Assembly: GCA_945859605.1 (NCBI GenBank) | Contig: OX243814.1 | Coordinates: 23,701,686 to 23,765,685, forward strand | Length of the DNA: 64,000 nucleotides | Origin: Lumbricus rubellus | Taxonomy: Eukaryota; Annelida; Clitellata; Crassiclitellata; Lumbricidae | Direction: 5' to 3' | Part shown: one piece after another, positions 1-13,000 of the stretch | How positions within the stretch are numbered: position 1 is the stretch's first letter | Layout of the letters: every line of letters begins with the position of its first letter | Program-made: the position numbers and the translations under genes | The notes under the pieces: generated by a model | What the model saw: the letters and a program-made list of their open reading frames with translations, nothing else | The model's database searches: none | Told to the model about the DNA's origin: nothing

Positions 1-2733
1 TTAGTGCTATCTTTAGAAAAACTACAGTGACATCATAGCTTCGTATGGCTAGGTCCTTCAGTGCGTAGCAAAATTGATCAGCCTAGGGGTAAAATGGGAA
101 AAATCAATGCAGACATCGATCATGCAGAAGCTGGCATAGATCAATAGCCTAAAGACCATACAGTTTTTATATTACCGGTATTAAAAATGTTGTAAAAGTG
201 ACCAGATATTTTGAGCAACATTACCGGTGGAGGAATTGATACAGTATAAATTGGACGATATTCTCGGTCTCTTTGTCCGCTAATCCTAATCTCTGACTTT
301 ACTTTTGCCTTTACTTTTACAGGCCAGTGGCCACTGTGTCCTTGCATGCATACACAAACTCTGTTTTAAAAGAAGTGCGGGGCTTTTCAAACTGTGATTC
401 ATAGATCAAGAGGGGTTTGCAATGGATATGGCAAGGGTTCACAACAACGCTCTGAAATTATTGTGGGAATTGTCTGCCTGTTATTTTGCTTAGATGTTAA
501 GTAAGAAATTGTGCATTCTCGATACTTGGGTCCATGAGCCTAGAAGAAGCAGGGTGGGCCTTCATCCAAAAGCTTTGGAACCATTGTAGGGCATAATGAT
601 ATTATCGTGAATAAAGCCATTATGCAGTGCGATAGATAAATAAGATAAGACAGGGCTTAAAGTGTGGCAGGACGGTCATGGACGGCGTTCTGGCACTTAT
701 TTTCAAATCTCTATGCTGTCTTGCCACTTATTTGGCCAGCACACCAGAAAATGTAAGGGGTGTCCTGGCACTTCTTTTGGAAAGGTAAGGGGCGTCCGAG
801 CACTTATTTTTTTACACTTTTACTACTGAGATAAGATAAGAATATGCTTTAATAGACCAATTGCTATCTGCATTTTGGTTTACATACATGGTATAATAAA
901 CAAACGTACATGTACATAATTTCTGTAGCATGGCTGAGTCAGCTGCTTGCAGGGCGTTTAGCATCTAGGACCAGTAACTGAAAAAATGTGGTGACTGATG
1001 CGGGTTCTAATCTGCCTACTCAAAGATAATTTTTCTCAAGTGATCTGGGTCATAACCCAAAAGCAGAGGGATGTGTCCCTATACAGTAATCACACACATG
1101 CTGAGTAACGATTAATTATAGAGATTGGTTTTTAGCTGTGACTTGAATATGTACAGAATTGATGCAGTGGGTTCAAGAAACAGAGCAGGAATATTAGGCA
1201 GACATTGTGCAAGACAGCGGGTCATAAAAGTTGGATCCTTCGTGAAGAGGATAACAAATTCCTGTTCTGGTTGTCGGCTTCTGGAAAACAGAAGTCAGAA
1301 ATACAGTCTGCTGAAGAACATGCAACCAATACACAATTTTAAACTTTTGTGATGAGTTCACCACCTCGTTGATTTTCTTTAGTCCCAAAATTTTACTGCT
1401 GAGGATATTATAATAGTTCCGAAATTATTAATTGTTTGGCACTGGGATTGTTCCAAGCTGTATAAAGCTAATAAAAAGTCCCCCAATTTTGAGTCAGATG
1501 ACAAAGTGAGCATCAATAAGTACAGACTAATTTCCACACTTCCTTCTCTAAGTAATTACTTTAATTTAAGAGAATGGGCGTATGAGCGCCGTTATAATTA
1601 TATTGACAAAATGAGTATTTTCATCCATGTAGGTTTGGTTTTTATTCCAATTTATTCACTTCAATTGCGCTTCTAGATCTGCAAAACGGAACTTCCCAAA
1701 TCCATTGATGATCATTAGGACTTGGTGTCATGGTATTTGTTGGTTAAAAAAACTTTTGCTGTCAACTTGTCACCAAGGAACAACAATTTTGAGAATTTAT
1801 GTTGCTGATATTTGCTTAGAAACAGAAGTGAATTAATCTTTTACCCGTTTGCCCCGAGAATATCCGCTGAAAACGGGCTTAAAATTCAAAAATGAACTGG
1901 TAAAGGGTTAAGCTTGAAATTCATTTCCTTTAGTAGTTTAGGAAATATATTGCATTGAGGAATGCATGTGATGTCTGTTTATGCCTGTGAGATCGTCAAC
2001 AGAACTGTTGCAGGCGCGTACTGTACTTAGTGTCCTGATATTATTTGGCATGAAACGTAACAATGTTTCAGCTGCTGGATAGATTCTAATTGAACTTGTG
2101 ACCCGAGGCTACTCTGCTGGTTATAGTCTGCTAGTTATCATAAATAGCAAGCTCCTCTGTCACATTGAAACATTTGCTTTGCTCGTCTAGTTTAGATCTT
2201 AGTTTTGAATTCATACCAATTACTTCTGATTGACATAGTTATTTCCATTGATTACCACAGTTCTTATCATGCATGCAGAAGAACTATTTAAGTATAAGGT
2301 TCTGGATCTTTAATATGCTAGGACTAGGTCATAAATGTGGACTATGGTTTCACATGTTATAAACCATCGATAGATCTATGTATTGTTTGTCACAATCACA
2401 GCAACATAGATTATGCATGTTATGTTGGATTACTGAGAGAAGCATAGAACTGCTTTCACATTTAGCCATGCCCAGCATAGACTAAGACACAGGCCAAAAC
2501 AAATGATTAAACACAGACTAAAGTGTGAACTTTATCTAGAAATGGACTACTGTATAAAAGCCTCTATCACAAGAGTTCATGTTGACTGCATAGTCTTGAT
2601 GTTTAATGAGAACATATTTGCATAACAAGGCATGAACTGAATGCAAAGAAAGCACTGGACTTCGTAAACTATCGACCAAATAGAGGCTATTGAGTTGCCT
2701 TCATCACACTGGTTAATAGGTGGCAGCAGGGCC

Positions 2734-2779
<46 letters not shown>
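2734..2779. repeat. (TGA)n microsatellite
   Basis: About 15 uninterrupted TGA copies in the upstream region. Confidence 0.98.
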
Positions 2780-2780
<1 letters not shown>

Positions 2781-2999
2781 ATTATTTGGACTAGTTCATC
2801 AGTTTCCATGGTGGATATGGCCAAGTGAAGGTATTGCGTTTTATCGTTTTATCGTTGATTGGCAGGTTTGCTGTAGGTTGCGTAAGACCTCCTCACTCAT
2901 GTTAGTTGCACCTGCGTCCGAGCAGTAGTAGTAGGCAAATGCAAAGATGACTAATGTGCCATTGATCCGCCGCAATAGTGGAGACCGACCTGAGCCATC

Positions 3000-3164
3000 A
3001 TCCTCAAACTATGTGCCTCCTCTTCTGTTGACTTAGATTGCCAGCTGCACCTTTGTGCTTGCACAGCCAGCGTGTATGTCTGTCTGGCTACCAGATGTGT
3101 GACCCAGATCTAGTCTTCTCAGCAGTTGCATCGCGAGAGATCGAGAGACCAGAGAGATCGGAGA
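3000..3164 (+). other. Possible non-coding 5'UTR exon
   Basis: Exon 1 begins with a splice acceptor, so an upstream non-coding exon is required. This relatively CpG- and GC-richer stretch ends in a good donor (GTGAGT at 3165). The start is not defined and no promoter motif is clear. This is inference only. Confidence 0.2.
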
Positions 3165-4082
3165 GTGAGTACCTTGCTGCTTGTGTTTACGTATTTCTTT
3201 CCAAACGCAGTGCTCGCTATTTTCCGGTTTTATTTCTTCCACTTTAAATGCGATTCTGCTAAACAAGTTGTTGCTGAAGTCCCATGGGTGTTTATGCGGG
3301 GTTGCATATTATTATTATTGTTATGGCATTGGCTGCGTCTGTCATGGTTTTGATGAGGCCATTAAGCAGAATGCAATATTAACGGTTCTACAAGCATGCT
3401 ATTATAGATTGACAGTTATAGCTCTCTCAGGGCGTGATCAGTAAATAGAAGCTGTGCTCGATTGTATTCAACTGTTACTAACTGTAACTGAAGACAGGTT
3501 AGCATTTAACTGCTGTATACTTAACGTCTCCCATTTGGACTACACGGTATTCGACAACACTTGCACCTTGCTACACCATTGTGCAATATCCGCATAGACA
3601 CCATCTTTTTGTGAATCTGTTTTTCTGTCACACTGCTCCTTTGATTATTTTAATGAGAGTCACAGTCAGCATATGAATTTAGAATGAACCAGTGATAGAA
3701 ATTGACTATCTTTGCCAATGCGTATCGTTCTTAAAACATTACGTATTTTGCATTGATTGTTCTTGCTAGACAATGCACAGGATTTGATTCATGATGTTTT
3801 ATTAATACATTAAGTATTAATGCTATTAACTGAGACTGACGTAAAACTGAATTTTTTTAAAATACAGAATTAATATTTTGATATGACATGAGGTCTAAAT
3901 TTGTATTCTTAAATGTCATAGGATCATTAAAATACAGGTTTAATGGTTAAATGTAAACAGGCTGTTTAACCTCAAAGAATTCTAGGTGTAGTTCACCAGC
4001 AGGGATTGTTTTAATAGTAATGAGTTTGTGAACAGGGTTCAGAAAAATGTTCGACACAGTCAGGAATTACCTTTGGTAATAA

Positions 4083-4526
4083 TAAGGCGTAACAAAAAAA
4101 TTGTTGTGTTTCCGGTAACCCGACCGACCCATTTTTACGGCCGCGACCCAAATATAAAAAAAAAAAATTTTTATTAAAAAAAATATTTTTGTAAAAAAAA
4201 AATTTTTCCAACAAAAAATTTAAATTTTTTTTCAAAAAATCTTTTTTTAACATTTGTATTGACATAACATTAAGAGACGTCAACAAAATGAATTTAATAG
4301 AACTGTTTCTAGAGCAGTTTTAGGTGCAGACAGTCGGGGAAATAGGCAGTTTATACTTGCTTAGAACACGTACTTTGTTTCAGCGTGCAAAAAAGACTAG
4401 TGGGGTATACTTTTTCGGATAGTCACTGCATAAAAATATTTTACAAAATAAAAATATTTTCCGACCTACCTACCCAATTTTTTTAGCTATGTTACCGGAA
4501 ACACAACATTTTTTTTTAGGCCTAAG
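4083..4526 (+). mobile_element. MITE, GTTACCGGAAACACAACA-end family, copy 1
   Basis: Starts TAAGGCGTAA, then TTGTTGTGTTTCCGGTAACC; ends GTTACCGGAAACACAACA, a T-run, then AGGCC. The ends form inverted repeats of about 35 bp. The inside contains GACCGACCCATTTTTACGG, an A/T homopolymer palindrome, and TACTTTTTCGGATAGTCACT. There is no transposase frame, so it is non-autonomous. No target duplication longer than about 1 bp is evident. Confidence 0.9.
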
Positions 4527-6766
4527 CTGCCATATTAAACATGCAATACTACTATTGAATACCGGTATCTAATTTGTTAGAGTATTTGCCAATTTAATTC
4601 TAAAGGTAAATTTTCTTTCGTAACATTGTATGGGATTCAAGTTCTTTGTCTTTGGGTCTTGTGTGGTGCTTTGTATTTTTTGCCACCGTATAGATCTGCG
4701 TGGTTTGTGAATGCACCAGAACTGATAAGAATTCTGATTAGGGGAGCAATCTGTTTGGCCATTGAGCTGGAACAGATGGAACAGATACCAGTTTCTTGGC
4801 ATTCTAACCAGCTTCCAGTGAAAGACGCTTCTTTAATTTTGTTCTGAAATCATTGGAACATGTCTGGTTCGGACAGTGACTTTCGCTCCGTCTGTGGCTT
4901 GCTGTCTTGAACTAAACTAGAATGATCATGGACATGATCAATTGCTGGCTAAGACTTTAAATAAGGAGTGTACTAAAAGTGTCTAGGGAGCCAGTGCAGC
5001 TTGTACATGTAGTTAAAGGGCTAAGTTTTACCATTGTGGCTTGCATACACAGACAGTGATATTATGTCTATTTGTAGTAAGTAGACAAAAGTAGCATATC
5101 CTTTGGGGATAAATGAATCACTGGGGTGTGAGACGTGTTTGCATTTAGTAGTCAGCGCAAGTTGTGAGGCAGTGAATTGCAGAGCAAGTTGTGTGTGGAA
5201 TAGATGATCCGTCATTTTGTGTGAAGGCAGAGGAAGAAGACGGCTGGTCACCCAATGAACCTTATCAATGATTCATTGAGTCAGTTGAATTGCTAATCAG
5301 GATGAAGGCTTTTAGTTTGCATCATACCTACCACAATAGTACCACATGCATGCATCTGTTACATGCACAAGTTGGCATCTTTAAAATTATTTAAACAAAA
5401 TTAAATTATGTGTACTTGGTATCTTGAGCAGTATTTTTAAAATTTATTTGGTATCTTTAACCTTTTTGTAATTAATCCGATACTCATTTACAAATTCATG
5501 TCAAAAGACTGGAAAATTATGCATGAATATATATATGTTTGCATGTCTGTTAAATACATGTCCTTGGTGTACATAATGTGTTGGAGTAGAACTTTATGTT
5601 GAGTGTAAAACTCATTGAGACATGATAGCAATCTTGAATGGGTTGTACAGTTAAGATTTCTGAAACTGGAGATCTTTGATTTCGATCTGCTTTACAAATT
5701 GAACCTAGTGACTTTTGTAGTTATTGAATGTATAAGAAATCAGATCATCGTATGTACCCATACTACCAGAGCCCAATACAAACCCATTCATGTACTACAG
5801 AAAAAGTTGGTCTTTTTATCAAGGCACTGATAGTATGGATAACTTTACCAGCCAGAACCCAATGTTGAAGGAGTTGCTGTAAAACATCCACAACATTTGG
5901 GCTAAATATATTTTCATCTTAGGAACTGGCAAACCAGTTTCAAGTAAGAAAAAGCTGGTGCTGTGTTTTTATGGGTGTGTCAGTGAAAGTGTGTTTTATA
6001 ATATTATATATACAAGGTTGGATATCTTATACCTTATATTTTTACGTAGATCTATAATGTGTTGGAGAAGAACTTTATGTGCAGTGACGTTTGGCTGTAC
6101 ATATTGATTAGTTGAAAGATGGCGTTTTTATAGATGGATGAAGAATTGGTTTGTCTGATCGAATATTCGTTGAATGACATTTAAAGCAATTGATGTTTTC
6201 TGTGTCTCCGCTGTATGGGAGAAAGAGTTATAATGCAGTTTTTCTTTTTAAGCATCCAGTTTTGTCTCACTGTAAGACAGATGTGGATATTTTTCTAAAT
6301 ACAGTTAAGGCATTGACGTTACTTTTGTAGTTTTGTTAATTGTGTATTTCATGGCAGTTTCATTCGAGAAATCCTTATTCTGCATGACTGACAATAATTA
6401 CGCCTACATGAAAATTTTTCTGAGTTTTTATAAGTTAAAATTTTTGCTTTTTTGGTTGCATAGAACCTTTGTTTTTGTGAATGCTGAAAATCATGCTGAT
6501 GTTTTCTTTGAATGGAAGCAATTTATGTTTAACAGTTCTAAGTCAAAATATCCGCACGGGTTGGTGACTAGACAGAAATGTGCACAGTGTCTGTACACAA
6601 GTGTCTGAGGAGAAGAAGGTCTTTCTGCACATTTCGTAGGACATGAATGTTGGGAGTCATTGCTGAGCTAGTTCTTTTAATGTCTTGATCAAAATGCTTA
6701 TATCAAAGCACTTTATTACATCTATGTATATATTGTGGTTAAAATGGTTCTGTTTTTTTTTTGCAG

Positions 6767-6943
6767 AACGCCTTCTGCTTTGTCATCGTCACCATCTTTG
6801 TGCTTGACACGATACGATGGATAGTCGAGATCTTGACAGACATTCATGGTGCGGCGCTTTCAGTTTCAATCAGTCCGACTTCTTTCTGCCGCTTAGCGTT
6901 TTGCAGTTGGACCCGGCTGACAGGGCAGTGCTGCGTGTCGCAG
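6767..6943 (+). CDS. DST/MACF1-like: Exon 1: 5'UTR tail plus start codon and N-terminus (coding 6817-6943)
   Basis: A strong polypyrimidine tract and AG end at 6766, so this is an internal exon beginning with 5'UTR and at least one upstream non-coding exon should exist. The start is the ATG at 6817; an in-frame TGA at 6805-6807 excludes an upstream extension. It encodes residues 1-42, beginning [15 protein letters not shown] and ending [12 protein letters not shown], plus one base of Asp43. The donor is CAG|GTTAGT at 6944. The stretch before CH1 resembles the MACF1/dystonin isoform that starts upstream of the actin-binding domain. Confidence 0.85.
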
Positions 6944-7042
6944 GTTAGTTGATTATGCAGTTTCAGCTTAAAAACGTCGCCTACTTTACATATATATGTT
7001 GCTCTATGGGGAGTATTTGTACTGTTGTGTTTCATGGTTTTA

Positions 7043-7073
<31 letters not shown>

Positions 7074-10000
7074 TGTGCACTTGTTATAGCGCCCCTTCAA
7101 GCTCTCTCTCTTTCTGCTCAGAGGCGCTCCCGAATGCAGAGCGGACACTGCATCGGAGTTTCACGCCGAAGCGCTGAACAATTGTGAGTGAAGGACGTGC
7201 CCAAGGTCCTTACGTGGCGAGGTGGATTCGAACCTTGAACCTTCTGGTTCCAAGGCAACGACTACACCACCATGCCCCTAATATATGTGATTTTTGACAA
7301 CTTTAGGTGCTAATGCACATGGTAAGATGTGATTGTTGGGTAATTTTTAATACTTGACTGTGCTTGCTTATTAAACAATGAGTGCACTAGACATTGCCTG
7401 TATCACCTAGGGCTATGATTATGTCTTTAACTGTTTTTGATAAATGAGCTGAAATCCTAATTTTAAGTATTCACTGCATGTGATTTTAATCTCAAAGCTT
7501 TGCATTGAAGTGCAATTGTCATTTAATCTTTTAAATTCATATGGATATGTGTAGTTATTGCCCCATTATGGTTGTATCAGTTTATACAAATTGTGACGAA
7601 GCAACTGGTATTCTCTGTTTGCACATGTTGTTGCAACAGTTGATAAGAAAGCAAAGCCAATCTGCTGAATCACTTCTTAAGTAGCAACTTTAACAGTTCA
7701 GCTTTCAATCTATTTTTAACCAGAATGCTTTCTGTTTCTGGCTGGCCTGTGTCGGTTTGCATGTTTTGTGTCTGATTGGTAGAGATTGGAGCACTGGAAC
7801 TTATCAAGCTATGCCACATGTTGTAGCTGACCAGCAGACACTGTTGAGGCACATTGCATCCTGGCAGGTCTTTACTGTTGCAAGGAATTGCAGACTCAGC
7901 TTAAGTTGGATGATTTTTATTATCATGACTCACTGTTGTCGATTAAGTTGAAGTGTTTTCTGGATCTGTGCTGTAGCGAGCCATTCAATATGCCCAGCAT
8001 AGGTGGATTGTTTGTACTATGCACTGTATGCATTGCTGATCAAAGAAAGTTTTATGCAGTTTTAGTCTTTTATGCTGTAGTCTTTGTATTGTAGGATATT
8101 GTCCTTGCTTAATGATGTCAGCTGCACTTGCAAATAAGCCATTTGGAAAGTATGCCTGAAAGAATTGAAGGTTTTGTTCTGAGGTCCACTGATTCTTGTA
8201 AAAGCCTTCCCTTTGACTGAGACTGAGGTCCACCTTGACGTCCATCTTGCCTGCATTACCACCTGTTGTTTACTATTATTTGCTTGTGTGTGAGGGGGTT
8301 GTTTTTTCTTACAAAAATGGATGTTTGTATGCCTTAGAACTGTACGTTTGTTACTGATGTATGGTTATGAAACAAGATTTTATTATAGTTTCCTGAAAAT
8401 CAGTCAGAGTTTTATTGATTGATTTTCTGATGCAGAACTTTCACTTTCAGTTTGGCCAGTGACACTTGAAAATCTGTGTAACTTCTATCTTCTGCTTCAA
8501 TTGGTACTTTGTGCTTTTGAAGTATCATTTAAGTGGACATATATTACAGCCTGCTAATATATTCATGACAACCAGCTTATAAGTGCGTCATCCATCACTA
8601 TAATGTCAGGAGACTTGAGATTCAATGTCAAACTGAAATGACAATTTGTGTTCATGTATATTCAGTGCAGTGTTGAAAATCAAAGTGAAATGGAATTTGT
8701 CCCAAACGTTTTTTGGTTTGTAGACCTGGCTGTTGCGATGCCCTCCCTGTGTCTGTTTGCTCTGCTCAGTCACTACATCTCATTTCATATTGAACTTAAG
8801 ACTTACCTGTTCTCCAAGTGGCTGGTCCAACATAAGCTGTATTTTATAGGACTGATCTTCTGGATATTTTTATTTGATTCATCAATTTACTTTTGTGCAG
8901 CATTTCTTGGTGTGTTAAACACTGGAGTGATGGAATTTACAAAATGATAAACATTATAATGATAGTAATTATGATAATAATAATGATGATGATGATGATA
9001 ATTATGATTATTATAAGTAATGATAATAATATTGATAATTCGGAATATTATTTTAGATCAACGACTACTTACTATTTACCGTAATGCAAGCAAGTTTCTA
9101 TTTTGAAGAAAAAATATATGTTCAAGCAATAAAAAAGATCTTACTTTATTTAGGCATTGAATTCAAGATATAATTAATTAATCCAATTTATGTTTTTCTG
9201 AAAAGAAACTTGCATCTCTTTCTTGATGTTGTGCTGCATCATTCTGCTTACAGTGGGAATATTAGACTGGAACAAAGTGCATGGCTTCAGGATTTAGGCC
9301 TTTTAGGGCTTTATCATTTGTGCTGAACAATCTCAGAGGCCTGTCACTAAGCCAACTACAGCTGCTGTAGGCAATGGCAACGGGTGACTGTACGAGTGTA
9401 TGTACGGAACATATGTTTTTTTTCTATAGCATACATACGGTATGCAAATATGTTATTTAGCCAAACATTAACATATGTTGGCATCTGTTCAAGATGGAAA
9501 TAAAGTACATAACATTATGTACAACAAAAGTCAACAAATCAAATAGACTGTGGCCTACTAGGATATAGCTCTAGTTTTAGGCTCTAGATAGCTACTGACT
9601 CAAGCTTATGGTTTGCGATTTTATGATAAGTGCGGTATGTTAAATAATCAGCCATATTTATTGTGCACTTGACTTCATGCATGGTGTCAGTGATAGTTGG
9701 TGATTAACTTTGGTAAACATTACACCAGTGTATTCAGTGATCTCTGCTTTTAAAGTTTTAAAGTAAAAAATTAACAAAATTGTTAATATTCTGTGTAATG
9801 TATGATAAGTTAAAAATTAGGATTTTACTTCATACATTATAGGATGGTCAGTGCCAGTAATAATTCTATTGGCAACACTAAACTTTCGTAAATAACTTGA
9901 CTTGTGTGAAATTAACTTGACTTGTGTTGCAATGGGTAGACTAATATAAATTGTAAAATTAAACTGATCTATACTTAATGTTCTGATGATAACAATAATA

Positions 10001-13000
10001 ATGCTATGTTAAAATATTGACAACTTACAAGTCACCACAAAAATGACAAATTAATGCCTGATATGGTCATCTCTGGGCAGTGCAATATCATCCACATAAT
10101 CGCCTATCTTTACTAACTTTACTTTTGTTTATAAAATTAAGTCTGGCAATCTATTATATTCTATTTTTGGATTTATAAGGTGCCTCTCACAGTACAACTC
10201 AATCAGAGGTGCTCCCAGTGCGAAGAACTCCTGGTAAAAGAAAGTTCTTAAGACACTTGGCAGAAAAGTAAAGCAATAAAGGTTATAAATGTTATAATGT
10301 CAAATAACATTTGGTGGGAACAGACAGTTTATAGGAACCATACTGCACTTATCATAAAATCGCAATCATATTTAGAACCTTTAATAATTGATTAATTTCT
10401 GTGGCACAGCAAAACATATGGGATTGCTAGTCGATTCAAATGCTTGCACTTACCTTGGAGTTTTGTTGCTACATTGAAAAGCTATAGAAATATGATGCTA
10501 TTAAGACCACTATTCCTTTATTGCACTGTAGACTCGCTGTCACGAACGCAGCAAGGTACAAAAGCTGCAGTTTAGAATCAGGATTATGAAATTTTTATGA
10601 TCATCAATAGACTAAGAGGTTAAGGAGTGTATTATGGATTAAGGCCTATAGCAAAATAATTAATGATTGTTCAGGTAAGGAGGAGACCATAAAGCACTTC
10701 AGGTATGAATTTTTATTGTTCATGGCTGGCAAGGTGAAATCATGAGGTTGCAGATTATAATGTCAAAAAATATTTGGTGAGAACATACACTTTATAGGAA
10801 CCAACTTTATATGCCACTATTTGACCAACATAAATGGTGCAAAAGGGAAGATACAACTTGGTGTATGACAAGGTGAAGTAGGCAACCAAGAAACCTGAGA
10901 ATGAATGTTTGACACAAGCAAGGTAGGATCACAATTAAATGAAATAGAGAAAGTGAAATTGATGGAAGGAGGATTATTTAAAGAAATCTACAGAAATTAA
11001 GATGGTGAACTGTATGATAGTCAGATTTTGGAGGAGGAGTTGGAGGATGCGAGAGAGGCAGAGAGAGGCAGAGAGAGAGGACAACATCGGGCCAGAACAG
11101 TGAAGGTAGGAGCTGTCATTAAAGAACTGAAAAACAACAAAGCTGAAGGAATAGATAATATTTCCAACAGAGATGCTCAAAGTGTATGGAAAGGAGCCAT
11201 GAAAGAACAGATAAGGATTATACACGAAGATAGGATATGTACAATGTGAGTATGGCCAGAGGACTGTCTGCAATCCATCGTAATACCAATTGAAACGAAG
11301 CCAAGTGCAACTGAACCATTAACCTCATCACTCATGAATGTGTCAGAAGTCATGACGGAAATACTAGCAAAAAGAGTGCAAGCACAGACAGGGGCAGGAG
11401 TCCATTTGCTGGGAAATAATACCATTGCAAAAGATGTCAAGTGCAGTCAAAACATTAGCCTCATTACCGATGTACAAAAGTCATGATAGTGAAAAGAGTG
11501 CAAGCTCAGACAGAGGCAGTCCATGGGCTGGGAGTTGATCATTTCGGGTTTAGAAAGGTCATGGGAACAACACGGGGCACTAAGAGTGCTAACAGAGAGG
11601 AGCTGTGAGAATGGTCAGGATGTTCATAATATATACTTTGTTGATTATGAAAAGGCATCTGATAGAGTTGATTGGTGGAGAAGGCTTTTACATTGCACTG
11701 AGATGGATGGAAATAGATTGGAGAGATAGAAGATTGATAAGAAACTTGTAAATCAGAATTCCCACACCTCTCCTATTTCTTTACCTTCAATGTGTATTCA
11801 GAATATAATTTCCTTTCCTTTATGTATCTTCAATACCTTTGTCTATTGATGATTATTTCACTCCATATGGGGGCAGGAGGTGCAAATGAGAATAGATGGA
11901 AAGTACTCTGAACCAGGAGAGGTTGGCAGAGAATTGAGACTAGGATGCTCACAGTCACAGTTACTATTCAATATCTATATTGAAGAGCATATCAGAGAAG
12001 CAGTAGAGGATATGGAGGAGGAATAAAGGTAAGAGGAAGAGGAAGCAAGGCATTGAGGTTTGCAGATGACCAGACAACGATGGCAACAAGCTAGAGAGGT
12101 CTACAGGCAATGATGGATGGACTGAACACAACATCAGCTGAATTTAGAATGAAATAAGGGTCAAATGACAAAGGTATTGAAGATAAGTAAAGGAAAAGAA
12201 ACTATATTCTGAATACACATTTGCAGGTAAAGAAGTAGGAGAGGTTGAGAAAATTCCGCTACCCATGCAGTGAATATAATCATGACAGATGCCAAATGCC
12301 AGAGAGTGAAATCAAAACAAGGATAGCACTTGGAAAGATACTTGGTAGTGACAAGTCCCAAATTCGCTGATGATTTTGTGCATGTTGGTTTCAGCAGAAG
12401 TTGAGGCTTTTGATGATAGATGGTTGATTCTTGTATGAGTATGGTTGATTGCTCGCTTGCATCTAAACCTGTACTGAGTTCTCTCAAACTTCTGACTTGC
12501 AGCCAAGTATTTTTGGCTAATGACACCATACAGTATATACACATTAAAAAATTTGTACTGTAATTAATAGTTAAAATTAGGTTTTTTACATGTAGGACCT
12601 ACTGTTTGTTTCTGCTTATTTTTATTTTCTCTTTGGTTTGCATGATTAATTGAAGAGGAATTGACTTCTTGGCATGCAGTGGACTTGCTTGGATGTACAG
12701 ACCAACGTTTATGGTCTGCAGCTAGGGTATACTGTTTGATTTGGCACCATTGTCCTTGTATGGTAGTGATTTGATCCATTATACACTGGTGTGACTACTG
12801 GCAGGTGATGAATACCTGCTCTATATATGCACTCATTGCCCAATAGCTGGGGATTGCCCAATAAAATAGCGGGCATGCTTCATATTCCATTACTGAGGGA
12901 ATGCTGGACAGTGGTGCTATTACTAGCCTTGCAGTACTCCACAGTGTTGATGCAGTTTGGTCCAGAGACTCTGAACAATGATACTATCTGTCAACTTTGA

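Larger units (their letters stand above)
1..6766. other. Upstream region without recognised coding gene
   Basis: ORFs here are short and show no family motif. Contents: four loosely spaced copies of a 'GGCACTTaTTTT' motif at about 660-815; a GATAA-tailed segment near 832 resembling a retroelement 3' end; a possible 80-bp element at about 1831-1910 with TTAA-type imperfect inverted ends; a (TGA)n tract at 2734; a possible 5'UTR exon near 3000-3164; and a MITE at 4083. I see nothing definite in 4530-6760. Confidence 0.5.

Noticed and set aside
1831..1910. Tiny TTAA-flanked element with TTTTACCCG/GGTAAAGGG ends (piggyBac-like MITE)
   Set aside because: Inverted ends match only imperfectly over about 15 bases and there is a single copy here, so it is not reported as an element.
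4011..4286. Asn/Lys/Phe-rich ORF on the minus strand
   Set aside because: It lies in the A/T core of a MITE. Similar ORFs appear in the other copies, so it is not a gene.
7085..7280. Genuine tRNA gene
   Set aside because: A and B boxes are present, but no clover-leaf with a 7-bp acceptor stem or anticodon arm can be drawn, and the body continues as a repeat seen elsewhere.
8648..8947. 99-codon hydrophobic ORF that looks like a membrane protein
   Set aside because: T-rich intron sequence gives Phe/Leu/Ile-rich frames by composition; no family motif, no splice or start context.
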